Origin: Sphingobium sp. 66-54
GTDB lineage: Bacteria; Pseudomonadota; Alphaproteobacteria; Sphingomonadales; Sphingomonadaceae
DNA length: 53,371 nt
Reading direction: 5' to 3'
Assembly (NCBI GenBank): GCA_001899715.1
Contig: MKWI01000024.1
Coordinates: forward strand, 190,915-244,285
Shown here: piece after piece, positions 26,061 to 37,864 of the stretch
How the letters are laid out: every line of letters begins with the position of its first letter
Numbering within the stretch: the first letter of the stretch is position 1
Notes under the pieces: model-generated
The model's database searches: none
The model's input: only the letters and a program-made list of their open reading frames with translations
What the model was told of the DNA's origin: nothing
Translations under genes and position numbers: made by a program

Positions 26061-26939
26061 ATGTTTTCCGGTTCGATACCTGCACTTGTCACGCCTTTTC
26101 GCGATGACAGGGTGGATGAGGCGGCATTTCGCGCCCTTGTCGACTGGCAGATCGAGCAGGGTTCGAGCGCTCTGGTGCCCTGCGGCACCACCGGCGAAAG
26201 CGCCACCATGACCATTGACGAGCATAACCGCGTCGTGCGCATCTGCGTCGAGCAGGCGGCAGACCGCGTGCCGGTCATCGCCGGCGCCGGCTCCAACGAT
26301 ACCCGCATCGCGCTGGAGCATATGTTCGCCGCGCAGGCCGCCGGCGCCACCGCCGCTTTGGTCGTCGCGCCTTATTACAACAAGCCGAGCCAGGAGGGGC
26401 TCTATCAGCATTTCGCCTATCTCGCCGCCCGCTGCGACCTGCCGATCATCCTCTACAATATTCCCGGCCGCTCCATCGTCGACATCGGCGTGCCCGTCAT
26501 CCACCGGCTGGTCGAGGAGTTTCCCAGCATTGTCGGCCTCAAGGACGCGACCGGCAATATCGGCCGCGTGACCGCGCAGCGTCTCGCCTGTGGGCCGGAT
26601 TTCTGCCAGCTTTCCGGCAATGACGAGACCGCGCTGGCGTTCAACGCCATGGGCGGGGTCGGCTGCATCTCCGTCACCGCCAACGTTGCGCCGCGCCTGT
26701 GCGCCGATTTTCAGGCCGCCTGCCGCGAGGGCCGCTGGGACGAGGCGCGCGCGCTCAACGACCGGCTCTATCCGCTGCACGATGCGCTGTTCACCGATTC
26801 CTCGCCCGGCCCGGTCAAGTACGCCCTTTCGCGCGTGCGGCCGGAGATGCCGGTGGAGCTGCGCCTGCCGATCACGTGGCCGTCCGGTGCCTCGCGCGCG
26901 ACGGTCGACCGGGCGCTGGAGATTGCGGGTCTGGTTTAG
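26061..26939 (+). CDS. dapA: 4-hydroxy-tetrahydrodipicolinate synthase
   Basis: DapA, 292 residues, condenses pyruvate with aspartate semialdehyde in the lysine and diaminopimelate pathway. The Schiff-base lysine is Lys161 in IVGLKDATG, with the catalytic triad members Thr44 (CGTTGES) and Tyr132 and the substrate Arg137 in LYNIPGRS. It begins MFSGSIPALVTPFRDD as the family does, and GAAGG-type spacing to a strong AAGGAG ribosome site supports the ATG at 26061. It is divergent from the lytic transglycosylase, so cell-wall precursor synthesis and peptidoglycan turnover share one control region. Confidence 0.95.
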   Translation: MFSGSIPALVTPFRDDRVDEAAFRALVDWQIEQGSSALVPCGTTGESATMTIDEHNRVVRICVEQAADRVPVIAGAGSNDTRIALEHMFAAQAAGATAALVVAPYYNKPSQEGLYQHFAYLAARCDLPIILYNIPGRSIVDIGVPVIHRLVEEFPSIVGLKDATGNIGRVTAQRLACGPDFCQLSGNDETALAFNAMGGVGCISVTANVAPRLCADFQAACREGRWDEARALNDRLYPLHDALFTDSSPGPVKYALSRVRPEMPVELRLPITWPSGASRATVDRALEIAGLV

Positions 26940-26996
26940 AGCCGGTTCATCTCCTAGATTTATACTGCATTTACCCGAAACAGAGTCTCCCGCTGA

Positions 26997-27479
26997 ATGG
27001 CCCGTCCGCGCCCATCCGCCTTCAACAAGGTCAAGACCGTCGCCGAGAACCGGCGCGCGCGGTTCGATTACGCCATTCAGGACGTGTTCGAGGCGGGTAT
27101 CGTGCTGCGCGGGACGGAGGTGAAATCCCTGCGCTTCGGCGATGGCTCGATCAGCGAGAGCTATGCCGAGGTGAAGGGTGAGGAGATCTGGCTGGTCAAC
27201 AGCAATATCCCGGAGTTCAGCCACGGCAACCGTTTCAACCATGAGCCCAAGCGCCCGCGCAAGCTGCTGCTCAACGCCCGCGAGATCGTCAGGATGCATG
27301 GCGCCGTCGCCCGGCAGGGCATGACGCTGGTGCCGCTCTCGGTCTATTTCAACGAGCGCGGCAAGGCCAAGGTCGAGCTGGCGCTGGCCAAGGGCAAGAA
27401 CGTGCGCGACAAGCGGGAGACGACCAAGGAGCGCGAGTGGAAGCGCGAGCAGGGCCGGCTCATGAAGGATCACGGCTGA
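26997..27479 (+). CDS. smpB: SsrA-binding protein SmpB
   Basis: A 160-residue OB-fold protein that binds tmRNA and brings it to stalled ribosomes for trans-translation. Conserved landmarks are [29 protein letters not shown] near the RNA-binding face, the [12 protein letters not shown] loop, and the lysine-rich C-terminal tail ([17 protein letters not shown]) that folds in the decoding centre. The tmRNA gene itself is not in the window. It lies 57 bases after dapA, and its TGA overlaps the DUF2062 start. Confidence 0.95.
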   Translation: MARPRPSAFNKVKTVAENRRARFDYAIQDVFEAGIVLRGTEVKSLRFGDGSISESYAEVKGEEIWLVNSNIPEFSHGNRFNHEPKRPRKLLLNAREIVRMHGAVARQGMTLVPLSVYFNERGKAKVELALAKGKNVRDKRETTKEREWKREQGRLMKDHG

Positions 27480-28087
27480 TGGCGCGCATGAAAGGGCGGT
27501 TCATGGCGTGGTGGCACTCCAACATGCCCACCCGCGAGAGCCTGGAGGAGAACCGCTTCGTCAAGCCGGTCGCGCACCGCGTGCTGGCGCCCGAATTGTG
27601 GCGCTTCACCCGCCGGTCGGTGCCGCGTGGCGTGGCGCTGGGGCTGCTGGTCGGCATCTTCCTGCTGATCCCCGGCCTCCAGATTGCCGGGGCTGCGCTG
27701 CTCGCCTTGCCGTTCCGCGCCAATGTGCCGGTGGCGGCGGCGATGACCTTCCTTTCCAACCCGGCGACGACGCCGTTCATCCTCGCCATCTCTTATTATA
27801 TCGGCTCGAAGATGCTCGGCCGCACCGGCGACATGAGCCACATCATGGGTCTGCTGGAGCGCCATGCCGGCCTTGGCGAGTGGACGCGCTGGCTGCTCTC
27901 CGAGACGGCGCCGGTGCTGCTGCTCGGCCTCGCCATCGTGTCCATCGTCACCGCTTTGGTCGGCTATCTGATCGCGTCGTGGCTCTGGCGCGGCCGGCTG
28001 GCGCGGCGGTGGCGCCACCGCTCGCACGCCCGCGCAGCCGCGGACGAGGACAGTCCGCCGCTCGAATTGCAGGAAATGCCGTCGTGA
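27479..28087 (+). CDS. DUF2062 inner-membrane protein
   Basis: A 202-residue protein of the DUF2062 family. After an amphipathic N-terminus (WHSNMPTRESLEENRFVKPV, HRVLAPELWRFTRRSVPRG) there are three or four hydrophobic segments: GVALGLLVGIFLLIPGLQIA, the FLSNPATTPFILAISYYIG stretch, and APVLLLGLAIVSIVTALVGY. The PATTP-type kink is a family mark. Its function is not established. The start ATG at 27479 shares a base with the smpB stop, and its own stop overlaps the GTG start of cckA, so smpB, this gene and cckA are translationally chained. That context suggests a membrane role tied to cell-cycle kinase expression. Confidence 0.85.
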   Translation: MARMKGRFMAWWHSNMPTRESLEENRFVKPVAHRVLAPELWRFTRRSVPRGVALGLLVGIFLLIPGLQIAGAALLALPFRANVPVAAAMTFLSNPATTPFILAISYYIGSKMLGRTGDMSHIMGLLERHAGLGEWTRWLLSETAPVLLLGLAIVSIVTALVGYLIASWLWRGRLARRWRHRSHARAAADEDSPPLELQEMPS

Positions 28088-30513
28088 AAGCGGTTGGGCC
28101 GGGCTCGCATCGTGGCGATCTGCTCAGCCTCACCGCGGACAAGCCGAGGGTCAACCCGCTGCCGCTGATCCTGGTGGCAGCGCTGGTGAGCGGCCTCATC
28201 CTGCTCTGGCTGATCGGCGACCCCATCCTCGCCGGCGGCTTCGGCGCGGCGGTGATCGGCGGCGGCGCCCTGATCTGGTATGCCCGGCGCCTGTTCCCGG
28301 CGGGCCAGCCGGACGCAACGGTGGTGACGGACTGGACGGTTGCACGCGCCGCCGCGCAGGCCGCCGGACTCGCCATCGCCGTGACCGACCGCACCGGCCG
28401 CATCGTCTGCGCCAGCGATCAATATGGCGAGTGGTTCGCCGGCTACCCCGTTCCGCCCGAGATCAAGGTCTCCCCGCGCGATCAGGAGCGGCTCGCTCAG
28501 GCCGCCCGCGCCGCCTGGCGCGATGGGGAGGCGCGGGTAGAAGGTATCGCGCGCGGCAGCCTGCGGCTCGACGTGCAGGTGATGCGCACCGGCCGGGTCG
28601 ACGATTATCTGCTCTGGCGCTTCGCCAGCGTGCGCGCCGCCAGCGTGATGGACGATTATCTGCGCGTGATCGAAGGGGAGGCCGGCCGCCAGATTTCCGA
28701 GGCTGGCGTGATGTGCGCGATGATCGGCGGGGAAGGGCGCATCCGGGCCGCCAACCTCGCCTTCACCCTGCGCGCCACCGGCCGGCCGGACAGCAACATC
28801 ATCGGCCGCGATTTCGCCGGTTACATGCGCGTCGACGCCAAGGGCCGCATCTTCTTCGCGCAGGAGGAGCGGCAGGCCGCGCCGATCCGCATGATCCAGG
28901 TGCCGCTCCGCCCGGACGATCCCGCCAGCCTGATGGTGCTCATCATGGTGGACGACACCATGGCCTCGGTCGACGGCATATCCAGCCTCACTTATGTCGA
29001 GCAGCTCCTCTCGCTGCTGCCCTTCGGCCTCGGCATGGCGGACCGCGACGGGCGGCTGCTGTTCTACAACATGGCCTTCGCCCGCGCCGCCGGAATCGCG
29101 GCGGAGGAGACGCCGAGCTATCCGGGCGATCTCGTCATCGGCGAGGATCAGGCGGCGGTGGCCGAGGCGATCCGCCGCTATGCCATCGGCCCGCAAATGT
29201 CCGGCGACATGCAGGTGCGGCTGCGCGGCGCGCCGGACGAGCCGGTGGCGCTCAGCCTCGCCGGCGTGCGCGGGCTGGGCGAGGCGGCGGTGCTGCTCAG
29301 CCTCAAGGACAATAGCGAGGAATCGCGCCTCCAGAAGCAGGTGGCGCAGGCGACCAAGATGCAGGCGGTCGGGCAACTGGCAGGCGGCGTGGCGCATGAT
29401 TTCAACAATATCCTCACCGCCATCATCGGCCATTGCGACCTGATGCTGATGCGCCATACCCCCGGCGACAGCGACTATGACGACATCCAGCAGATCAAGA
29501 CCAACTCCAATCGCGCGGCCAGCCTGACCCGACAGCTTCTCGCCTTCTCGCGCCAGCAGACGCTGCGCCCGCAGGTGCTCCAGTTGCCCGATGTGGTCTC
29601 GGAGACGTCCAGCCTGCTCAAGCGGCTGCTCGGCGAGAACGTCACTCTGGAGGTGTATCACGGCCGCAGTCTCGGTTCCGTTCGCGCGGACCCCGGCCAG
29701 CTTGAGCAGGTCATCGTCAATCTGGTGGTCAACGCGCGCGACGCCATGCCGGAAGGGGGCACGGTGACGATCCGCACCTTCGCCGTGTCTGCCGACGACG
29801 TGCGGGCGATGAAGAACGAGATCATGCCGATCGGCGACTATACCGCCCTCAGCGTCGGCGATACCGGCGTGGGCATTCCGCCCGAGGTGGCCGGCAAGAT
29901 TTTCGAGCCGTTCTTCACCACCAAGGCGGTCGGGCGCGGCACCGGCCTCGGCCTCTCCACCGTTTACGGCATCGTCAAGCAGTCGGGCGGTTTCATCTTC
30001 CTGGAGTCGGCGGTGGGCGAGGGGACGGTGTTCCGCATCTACCTGCCCGTCCATGCCGCCGCGAGCGAGGCGGCCGGCGCGGCCTCCACCACGCGCAAGC
30101 GTCCTCCGGCCGAGACGTGGGGCACCGGCACCATCCTGCTCGTCGAGGATGAGGACATGGTGCGCACCGTCGCCGAGCGTGCGCTGACCCGGCAGGGCTA
30201 TACGGTCCTCACCGCGAGCGATGGCGAGCAGGGGCTGGCGCGGCTGGAGCAGGCGGGCGAGATCGACCTGCTCATCTCGGACGTGGTCATGCCCGGCATG
30301 GATGGCCCGGCGATGGTCCGCGCCGCTCGCGCCGCCCGGCCGGATCTGCCGGTGCTGTTCATGTCCGGCTATGCCGAGGAGCAGCTCCGCAAGTCGATCG
30401 ACATTCCCAACGTTTCCTTCCTGCCCAAGCCCTTCTCGGTCAGCCAGATCGCCGAGGCGGCCCGCGATGTGATCGGCGCCGCCCGCGAGCAGGCGGAACG
30501 GGCGGGGCGGTAA
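28084..30513 (+). CDS. cckA: Cell-cycle hybrid histidine kinase CckA
   Basis: An 809-residue hybrid kinase. Two N-terminal membrane helices (about residues 25-68) precede PAS-like sensory regions (about 90-410, including [20 protein letters not shown]). The phospho-acceptor is His438 in [11 protein letters not shown], followed by the ATPase domain with [23 protein letters not shown] and [11 protein letters not shown], and a C-terminal receiver with Asp733 in [10 protein letters not shown]. The HDFNNIL box and layout identify CckA, which in Caulobacter passes phosphate through ChpT to CtrA. It starts with GTG, overlapping the DUF2062 stop. Confidence 0.92.
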   Translation: MKAVGPGSHRGDLLSLTADKPRVNPLPLILVAALVSGLILLWLIGDPILAGGFGAAVIGGGALIWYARRLFPAGQPDATVVTDWTVARAAAQAAGLAIAVTDRTGRIVCASDQYGEWFAGYPVPPEIKVSPRDQERLAQAARAAWRDGEARVEGIARGSLRLDVQVMRTGRVDDYLLWRFASVRAASVMDDYLRVIEGEAGRQISEAGVMCAMIGGEGRIRAANLAFTLRATGRPDSNIIGRDFAGYMRVDAKGRIFFAQEERQAAPIRMIQVPLRPDDPASLMVLIMVDDTMASVDGISSLTYVEQLLSLLPFGLGMADRDGRLLFYNMAFARAAGIAAEETPSYPGDLVIGEDQAAVAEAIRRYAIGPQMSGDMQVRLRGAPDEPVALSLAGVRGLGEAAVLLSLKDNSEESRLQKQVAQATKMQAVGQLAGGVAHDFNNILTAIIGHCDLMLMRHTPGDSDYDDIQQIKTNSNRAASLTRQLLAFSRQQTLRPQVLQLPDVVSETSSLLKRLLGENVTLEVYHGRSLGSVRADPGQLEQVIVNLVVNARDAMPEGGTVTIRTFAVSADDVRAMKNEIMPIGDYTALSVGDTGVGIPPEVAGKIFEPFFTTKAVGRGTGLGLSTVYGIVKQSGGFIFLESAVGEGTVFRIYLPVHAAASEAAGAASTTRKRPPAETWGTGTILLVEDEDMVRTVAERALTRQGYTVLTASDGEQGLARLEQAGEIDLLISDVVMPGMDGPAMVRAARAARPDLPVLFMSGYAEEQLRKSIDIPNVSFLPKPFSVSQIAEAARDVIGAAREQAERAGR

Positions 30514-30546
30514 CGCGCCTCGTTCAAGCTTCACCCGGTACCACCT

Positions 30547-30573
30547 AGTCCTGCGAAGGCAGAAGCCCAGGGC
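30547..30573. repeat. Short palindromic repeat, family 1, decayed unit
   Basis: AGTCCTGCGAAGGCAGAAGC then CCAGGGC, a copy of the family 1 consensus with one arm mutated (AGAAG for AGGAG). It lies between cckA and the recA control region. Confidence 0.6.
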
Positions 30574-30635
30574 GATTGAGCACAAACGCCCCATGCGCCT
30601 TTCCAACCGCTGAGGTCGCATCCCAACAAAATTTC

Positions 30636-30650
30636 GTTCCCCTCTTGTTC
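30636..30650 (+). promoter_or_regulatory. LexA (SOS) box of recA
   Basis: A perfect GTTC-N7-GTTC direct repeat (GTTCCCCTCTTGTTC) 78 bases before the recA start. This spacing is the established alphaproteobacterial LexA operator. The right half continues into TATGAGAAC, which also makes a GTTC-N5-GAAC inverted repeat at 30647-30659. Confidence 0.85.
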
Positions 30651-30727
30651 TATGAGAACAAATGAGATACGAAGTTCCGCAACGCCATCCCATCACGGCG
30701 CGTTTGACATCCATGGGGAGCAGCAGC

Positions 30728-31810
30728 ATGACGGCAAGCCTCAAGCTCATCGACGGCGATAAGAACACGGGAACCATGGAACGACAGAAAGCACTTGAAG
30801 CAGCGCTGGCGCAGATTGATCGCGCCTTCGGCAAGGGGTCGGCCATGCGGTTGGGCTCGAAGGAGACGATGCAGGTCGAGGCGATTTCGACCGGCTCGCT
30901 CGGGCTCGATATCGCGCTCGGCGTCGGCGGCCTGCCGCGCGGCCGCGTGATCGAGGTTTACGGGCCGGAAAGCTCGGGCAAGACCACGCTCGCGCTCCAT
31001 GTCATCGCCGAGGCGCAGAAGGCCGGCGGTACCGCCGCGTTCATCGACGCGGAGCACGCGCTCGATCCGGTCTATGCCCGCAAGCTGGGCGTCGATATCG
31101 ACGAGCTGATCGTCTCGCAGCCCGACACCGGCGAGCAGGCGCTCGAAATCACCGATACGCTGGTGCGCTCCAACGCCATCGACGTGCTGGTGGTCGATTC
31201 GGTCGCGGCGCTGGTGCCGCGCGCGGAGATCGAGGGCGAGATGGGCGACAGCCATGTCGGCCTGCAAGCACGCCTCATGTCGCAGTCGCTGCGCAAGCTG
31301 ACCGGCTCGATCAGCCGCTCGCGCTGCATGGTGATCTTCATCAACCAGCTCCGCATGAAGATCGGCGTCATGTACGGCAATCCGGAGACGACCACGGGCG
31401 GCAACGCGCTCAAATTCTACGCCTCCGTCCGTCTCGATATCCGCCGCACCGGCCAGATCAAGGATCGTGACGACATCATCGGTAACGCCACGCGCGTGAA
31501 GGTGGTCAAGAACAAGGTGGCGCCGCCGTTCAAGCAGGTCGAGTTCGATATCATGTATGGCGAGGGCATCTCCAAGGTCGGCGAAATTCTCGACCTCGGC
31601 GTCAAGGCCGGCGTGGTCGAGAAGTCCGGCTCCTGGTTCTCCTACGATTCGGTACGCATCGGGCAGGGGCGTGAGAACGCCAAGCAGTTCCTGCGCGAAA
31701 ATCCGGAGCTGATGGCCAAGCTGGAAAAGACTATCCGCGCCCGCACCGAAACCGTGGCCGAAGGCATGATGACCGGCCCCGACAGCGACGACACGGACGA
31801 CGACGCCTAA
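30728..31810 (+). CDS. recA: Recombinase RecA
   Basis: RecA, 360 residues, forms filaments on single-stranded DNA for homologous recombination and for LexA self-cleavage. Walker A GPESSGKT is at residues 79-86, Walker B is [10 protein letters not shown], the DNA-binding loop 2 region includes [20 protein letters not shown], and the tail is acidic (DSDDTDDDA). The start at 30728 ([13 protein letters not shown]) is chosen over in-frame ATGs at 30713 and 30662: GGGAG lies seven bases before it and the protein has the family's usual length. A LexA box upstream indicates SOS induction, and a strong GC hairpin follows. Confidence 0.96.
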   Translation: MTASLKLIDGDKNTGTMERQKALEAALAQIDRAFGKGSAMRLGSKETMQVEAISTGSLGLDIALGVGGLPRGRVIEVYGPESSGKTTLALHVIAEAQKAGGTAAFIDAEHALDPVYARKLGVDIDELIVSQPDTGEQALEITDTLVRSNAIDVLVVDSVAALVPRAEIEGEMGDSHVGLQARLMSQSLRKLTGSISRSRCMVIFINQLRMKIGVMYGNPETTTGGNALKFYASVRLDIRRTGQIKDRDDIIGNATRVKVVKNKVAPPFKQVEFDIMYGEGISKVGEILDLGVKAGVVEKSGSWFSYDSVRIGQGRENAKQFLRENPELMAKLEKTIRARTETVAEGMMTGPDSDDTDDDA

Positions 31811-31845
31811 CGCATCGCTGGCCCCTCGCGCGGATTGACATCTTG

Positions 31846-31874
31846 GCGGGCGCCGCTTCAGCAGCGGCGCCCGC
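31846..31874 (+). terminator. Hairpin downstream of recA
   Basis: A perfect 12-bp GC-rich stem (GCGGGCGCCGCT at 31846-31857, AGCGGCGCCCGC at 31863-31874) with a 5-base loop, 35 bases after the recA stop. There is no U-run after it, so it may terminate weakly or mainly protect the 3' end. Confidence 0.6.
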
Positions 31875-31981
31875 ATTGGCGTGTGGGCTCCATTGCGTCG
31901 GCTCGGGCGGAGCGATCGTCGGCGGTCGAGGGCGGATCGGCATGCAGGATTTTCGTTAGAAGCGGCGCATCGAATCGGCTC

Positions 31982-32011
31982 GGTGCTCCCGCGAAAGCAG
32001 GAGCCCAGGGC
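31982..32011. repeat. Short palindromic repeat, family 1, single unit
   Basis: GGTGCTCCCGCGAAAGCAGG then AGCCCAGGG, a family 1 unit with a CTCCCGC left arm. It is in the forward orientation. Confidence 0.65.
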
Positions 32012-32240
32012 GGAAAAGCACTGCCCATGCGCCCCAGGCGTCGGCGCATCATAGCTCAACCTGAACGTATCTCAGCATCCATTGCGTCCGCGTCCGCAGG
32101 CATAACCGTGAGTCACCCCAGAGGCGGTTCCCACCTGCGCCACGTCGTCCCTCGCAATTCCTCCCATCCGACTCTGTCCTACAGTCCCTCAGGCATGGCA
32201 TCCCGATACGCCGTGTCGCGGAAGGGCCGGAGAGCAAAAG

Positions 32241-32287
32241 GGATGAGAAAACGGTGGAGCAGCAGGCTCATCCGGTTTTATTTTTCG
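32241..32287 (+). terminator. Orphan terminator-like hairpin upstream of alaS
   Basis: GGATGAG (32241-32247) pairs with CTCATCC (32267-32273) around a 19-base loop, followed by GGTTTTATTTTTC. The T-rich tail on the plus strand, 142 bases before alaS and about 370 bases after the recA hairpin, suggests the end of a short transcript or an attenuator. Confidence 0.45.
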
Positions 32288-32428
32288 ATCCACCCCGCGA
32301 CTTTCGAGACTTTCGAACGAAAATTACAAGCTGACGAACGATCGTTACCATGATCCTTGGCCATTTGTCCCGCCCGGCGCATCACTCCCACCTTGTCGCC
32401 GCGCGCGTCATCCCCTAATCGCCGTTCC

Positions 32429-35107
<2,679 letters not shown>

Positions 35108-35237
35108 TCCGGCGCAGGGCAGGGAAGGGCGCACCTGCCTGTCATTGCGGACGCCCGGGGACGACGTGCCGGCCTCTGCGTCACGCCATTTCCATCGGGG
35201 TCACAAACGGTTAGTTTGTCCCGCCCGGTGACAGGAG

Positions 35238-35266
35238 GCGCTCCCGCGCAAGCAGGGCCTCAGGGC
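35238..35266. repeat. Short palindromic repeat, family 1, decayed unit
   Basis: GCGCTCCCGCGCAAGCAGGG then CCTCAGGGC, a diverged family 1 copy between alaS and the cupin gene. Confidence 0.5.
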
Positions 35267-35302
35267 CGGCCCGATCACCTTGCCGCGCGAAAGGAGCAAG
35301 CC

Positions 35303-35701
35303 ATGGCCGCGCCCCGCCTGATCGACCATCCGATTCACCTTGGCCGACACGGCCTCGCCGTGCAGGAACCCGCGTTCGGCCGTGATATGCGCTGGTATGT
35401 CGACTACGCCGCCCGCCATGCGGAAGACGGTGCCGAAGGCCGGCTCGTCTGCGAACTGAGCTTCACCGACAATTGGGCCGGCTGGGAGCGCCATCCCAAG
35501 GGCAGCGAGATCGTCTATTGCCTCGCCGGCACGCTCATCCTGCACCAGGAACTGGCGGAGGGCCGGGTGGAAACCACGGTCCTGCAACCCGGCGACTACG
35601 CCATCAACCCGCCGGGCGTATGGCACACTGCGGATGTTGAGGGTGAGGTGCGGGCGCTGTTCATCACCGCCGGAGAAGGCACCGAGAACAGGCCGCGCTG
35701 A
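35303..35701 (+). CDS. Cupin-domain protein
   Basis: A 132-residue single cupin. Beta-helix motifs are seen in ERHPKGSEIVYCLAGTLILH (His and Glu ligands) and LQPGDYAINPPGVWHTADVE (final His). The start at 35303 is set by AAAGGAG five bases upstream. It is unrelated in detail to the larger cupin at 22451. It stands alone between alaS and a 272-base gap; I see nothing definite in that gap. Function unknown, possibly a small dioxygenase or isomerase. Confidence 0.78.
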   Translation: MAAPRLIDHPIHLGRHGLAVQEPAFGRDMRWYVDYAARHAEDGAEGRLVCELSFTDNWAGWERHPKGSEIVYCLAGTLILHQELAEGRVETTVLQPGDYAINPPGVWHTADVEGEVRALFITAGEGTENRPR

Positions 35702-35973
35702 CAGTTGGAGACTATGCCTGCTCGCCGACATTCCCGCGCAGCTATAACCCGTGACCCTGCTTGCGGAGGCCGGTATTGGTGGAATGAAGGCCATATTGCT
35801 ACGCGGCCCGGATATTCCCCTCGCGGCATGACGAGGCTCCCAAAGCAGCAGGCTCGTCTGCATTTCTTCGCCATGTTTTTCCTGTTGTCGGAGGAGAACG
35901 TGCCTTCCGTTAGCGCGAAGCCTCTCGGAATTACATATCCCCTTACCGCTCTTGCACGGACCCTCGCCCGATC

Positions 35974-37755
35974 TTAACCCTCCGCGCCGTCCTCCAGCCG
36001 GTGGCGGTGCAGGCGTGGTGTTTCGTTGAGCTTGGCGGCCGTTTTGATTTTCTCCTGAAGGTCCTCACGCTTCTGATGGACCGAGGCGATGACCGGCCCC
36101 ATGGCGATGCCGAGATCGACAAGCGCTGTTTCGGCAAGGTAGAGCGAGCTTTCCAAGGTTTCCGGCACGGCAGCGCTGGCGCCAGCACGGTAAAGCTCGG
36201 CCGCGTGGTCGGTGTCGCGGGCGCGCACGATGATCGGGAGGCTTGGCGCCCAGCCGCGCACGCGCCGGGTAATACGCAGGGCGAGTACGGGGTCGTCCAT
36301 GGTGATGATGAGCGCGCGGGCGTGGCCCAGTCGCAGCCGGTCGAGCGTCTCGTGCCGCGCCACGTCGCCGAACAGGACAGTATAGCCCTTGCGGCGAGCG
36401 TCATTGACGAGGTCGATGTCGCTTTCCACCGCGACATAGCTCTGCTCGTGCGTGCGCAGCAGGTCCGCGACGATCCGTCCAATCCGCCCGAAACCGAGGA
36501 TGACCGCGCCGCCGCGGTCGGCGGCTGCTTCCTCCGGCTCGCCGTCGCCCGCGCGCAGCTCGATCCGCCGCGCAATATCGTGGCCGACGCGGGCAAGAAT
36601 GGGTGTGATCGTGAGCCCGATGGCCGTCGCCATCTGCCAGAAAGCGGCGGTATTCGCGTTGATGAGCCGTGCGGTCACGGCAGTGCTGAGCACGATCAGC
36701 GTCGTCTCGGAGGGACTGGCCATCAGCATGCTCGTTTCCAGCGCGACACCGCGTCGGGCCCCAGCCAGCCGTAGCAGTAGGGTGGTGACCAGCGTCTTGC
36801 CGATGATGATCGCGGTAGTGGCGAGCAGCAGCGTGGCCCATTGTTCGGCGACGGCGCGCGGGTCGATCCCCATGCCGACCGCGAGCAGAAACACGCCGAG
36901 CGCCAGTCCCTTGAACGGCTCGGTCATGCTCTCGACCTCGCCATGATAGTCGGTCTCGGCGATCAGCAGCCCGGCAACCAGCGCGCCGACGATCGGCGAG
37001 AGGCCGACCGCCGCGGTAACGAGGCTGGAGACCATGACCACGAGCAGGCTGGCGGCCAGGAACACCTCAGGGCTCTTGGCACGCGCTGCCTGAGCGAACA
37101 GGCGGGGGAGCAGGTAGCGACCCGCGACCAGCATCGCGATCACCGTTGCGGCGCCGAGTGCGAGAATAGCAGCGAGGTTCTCCCAGCTATCATTCTCCAC
37201 GTTCGGCGCCATCGCGCCCAGCGCAAAGACGATCGGCACCAGTGCCAGATCCTCGAACAGCAGCATGGAAAAGGCGGCACGACCCACCGCCGATTTGGTG
37301 CCGGCGATCGGCAGGACCAGCGCCGTGGAGGAGAGGGCGAGGGCCAGCCCCAAGCCGATGGCGGCATACCAGCTATCGCCGAGCAGCAGAAAGCCGGCGC
37401 CGATCACCGCCGCGCTGCCCATCAGTTCCGCCGCGCCGATACCGAACACGAAGGCGCGCATTGCCCATAAGCGCCGGAACGAGAGTTCGAGGCCGATCGA
37501 GAACAGCAGCAGCACGATACCGAACTCGGCGAAGGAACTGACTGCCGATGCGTTGGAGATCGTCACATAGACGAGCGCTGGATAATCGCCGACATATTGA
37601 CCCAGCCCAAACGGACCGACCAGCATGCCGACGAGGATAAAGCCGATGACCGGGCTGATTCGCAATCGTGCGAACGCCGGAATGACGAGGCCCGCCGCAC
37701 CCAGGATGACCAGCGCGTCGCTGTATCCCTGGCTGCCGAACGGGCCGTTCGTCAT
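35974..37755 (-). CDS. CPA2-family cation/proton antiporter with TrkA-N domain (YbaL/KefC-like)
   Basis: A 593-residue inner-membrane protein. Residues 1 to about 395 form 11-13 hydrophobic helices of the Na+/H+ exchanger fold, with the FEFGIVLLLFSIGLE-type segment (here SSFAEFGIVLLLFSIGLELS) and the LLFEDLALVPI motif. A cytoplasmic TrkA-N (RCK) domain begins at VILGFGRIGRIVADLL, a Rossmann GxGxxG nucleotide-binding site, and runs to about residue 530. This layout matches YbaL/RosB and KefC potassium-efflux antiporters; the transported ion is inferred. Its divergence or regulation is unclear. It is followed by icd upstream on the same strand. Confidence 0.9.
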   Translation of the reverse strand: MTNGPFGSQGYSDALVILGAAGLVIPAFARLRISPVIGFILVGMLVGPFGLGQYVGDYPALVYVTISNASAVSSFAEFGIVLLLFSIGLELSFRRLWAMRAFVFGIGAAELMGSAAVIGAGFLLLGDSWYAAIGLGLALALSSTALVLPIAGTKSAVGRAAFSMLLFEDLALVPIVFALGAMAPNVENDSWENLAAILALGAATVIAMLVAGRYLLPRLFAQAARAKSPEVFLAASLLVVMVSSLVTAAVGLSPIVGALVAGLLIAETDYHGEVESMTEPFKGLALGVFLLAVGMGIDPRAVAEQWATLLLATTAIIIGKTLVTTLLLRLAGARRGVALETSMLMASPSETTLIVLSTAVTARLINANTAAFWQMATAIGLTITPILARVGHDIARRIELRAGDGEPEEAAADRGGAVILGFGRIGRIVADLLRTHEQSYVAVESDIDLVNDARRKGYTVLFGDVARHETLDRLRLGHARALIITMDDPVLALRITRRVRGWAPSLPIIVRARDTDHAAELYRAGASAAVPETLESSLYLAETALVDLGIAMGPVIASVHQKREDLQEKIKTAAKLNETPRLHRHRLEDGAEG

Positions 37756-37864
37756 GGCACCGACCGTGCGGCGTGGATCGCCGCGGCAAGGCTCCGCCCG
37801 CCATGCCGGCCCGGTCGCCGGGCTGCATGCGCTGGGCGGGGCGTTGCCGCCGTGTGTCTTGTTC

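Larger units (their letters stand above)
31811..32428. other. 618-base non-coding region between recA and alaS
   Basis: No gene with convincing coding features is visible, although one forward frame stays open by chance from 31835 to 32353. The region holds the recA 3' hairpin, one family 1 palindrome (31982-32011), a second terminator-like hairpin with a U-rich tail (32241-32287), and a 10-bp perfect palindrome AACGATCGTT at 32337-32346 close to alaS. It is the longest gene-free stretch here. Confidence 0.6.

Noticed and set aside
27964..30846. A 960-codon open frame on the minus strand opposite cckA, with similar long antisense frames opposite hrpB, DUF2066, aspS, the lytic transglycosylase and others
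   Set aside because: They are mirror frames of strongly recognised genes in GC-rich DNA; the translations are Arg/His/Gly-rich with no domain and no ribosome site.
32337..32346. AACGATCGTT perfect palindrome before alaS as a TetR-type operator
   Set aside because: The symmetry does not extend beyond 10 bp and no regulator gene is nearby.
31835..32353. A 172-codon forward frame in the recA-alaS gap
   Set aside because: It runs through a hairpin, a REP-like palindrome and a terminator-like element; composition is Arg/Ser-rich with no recognisable motif and no good ribosome site.
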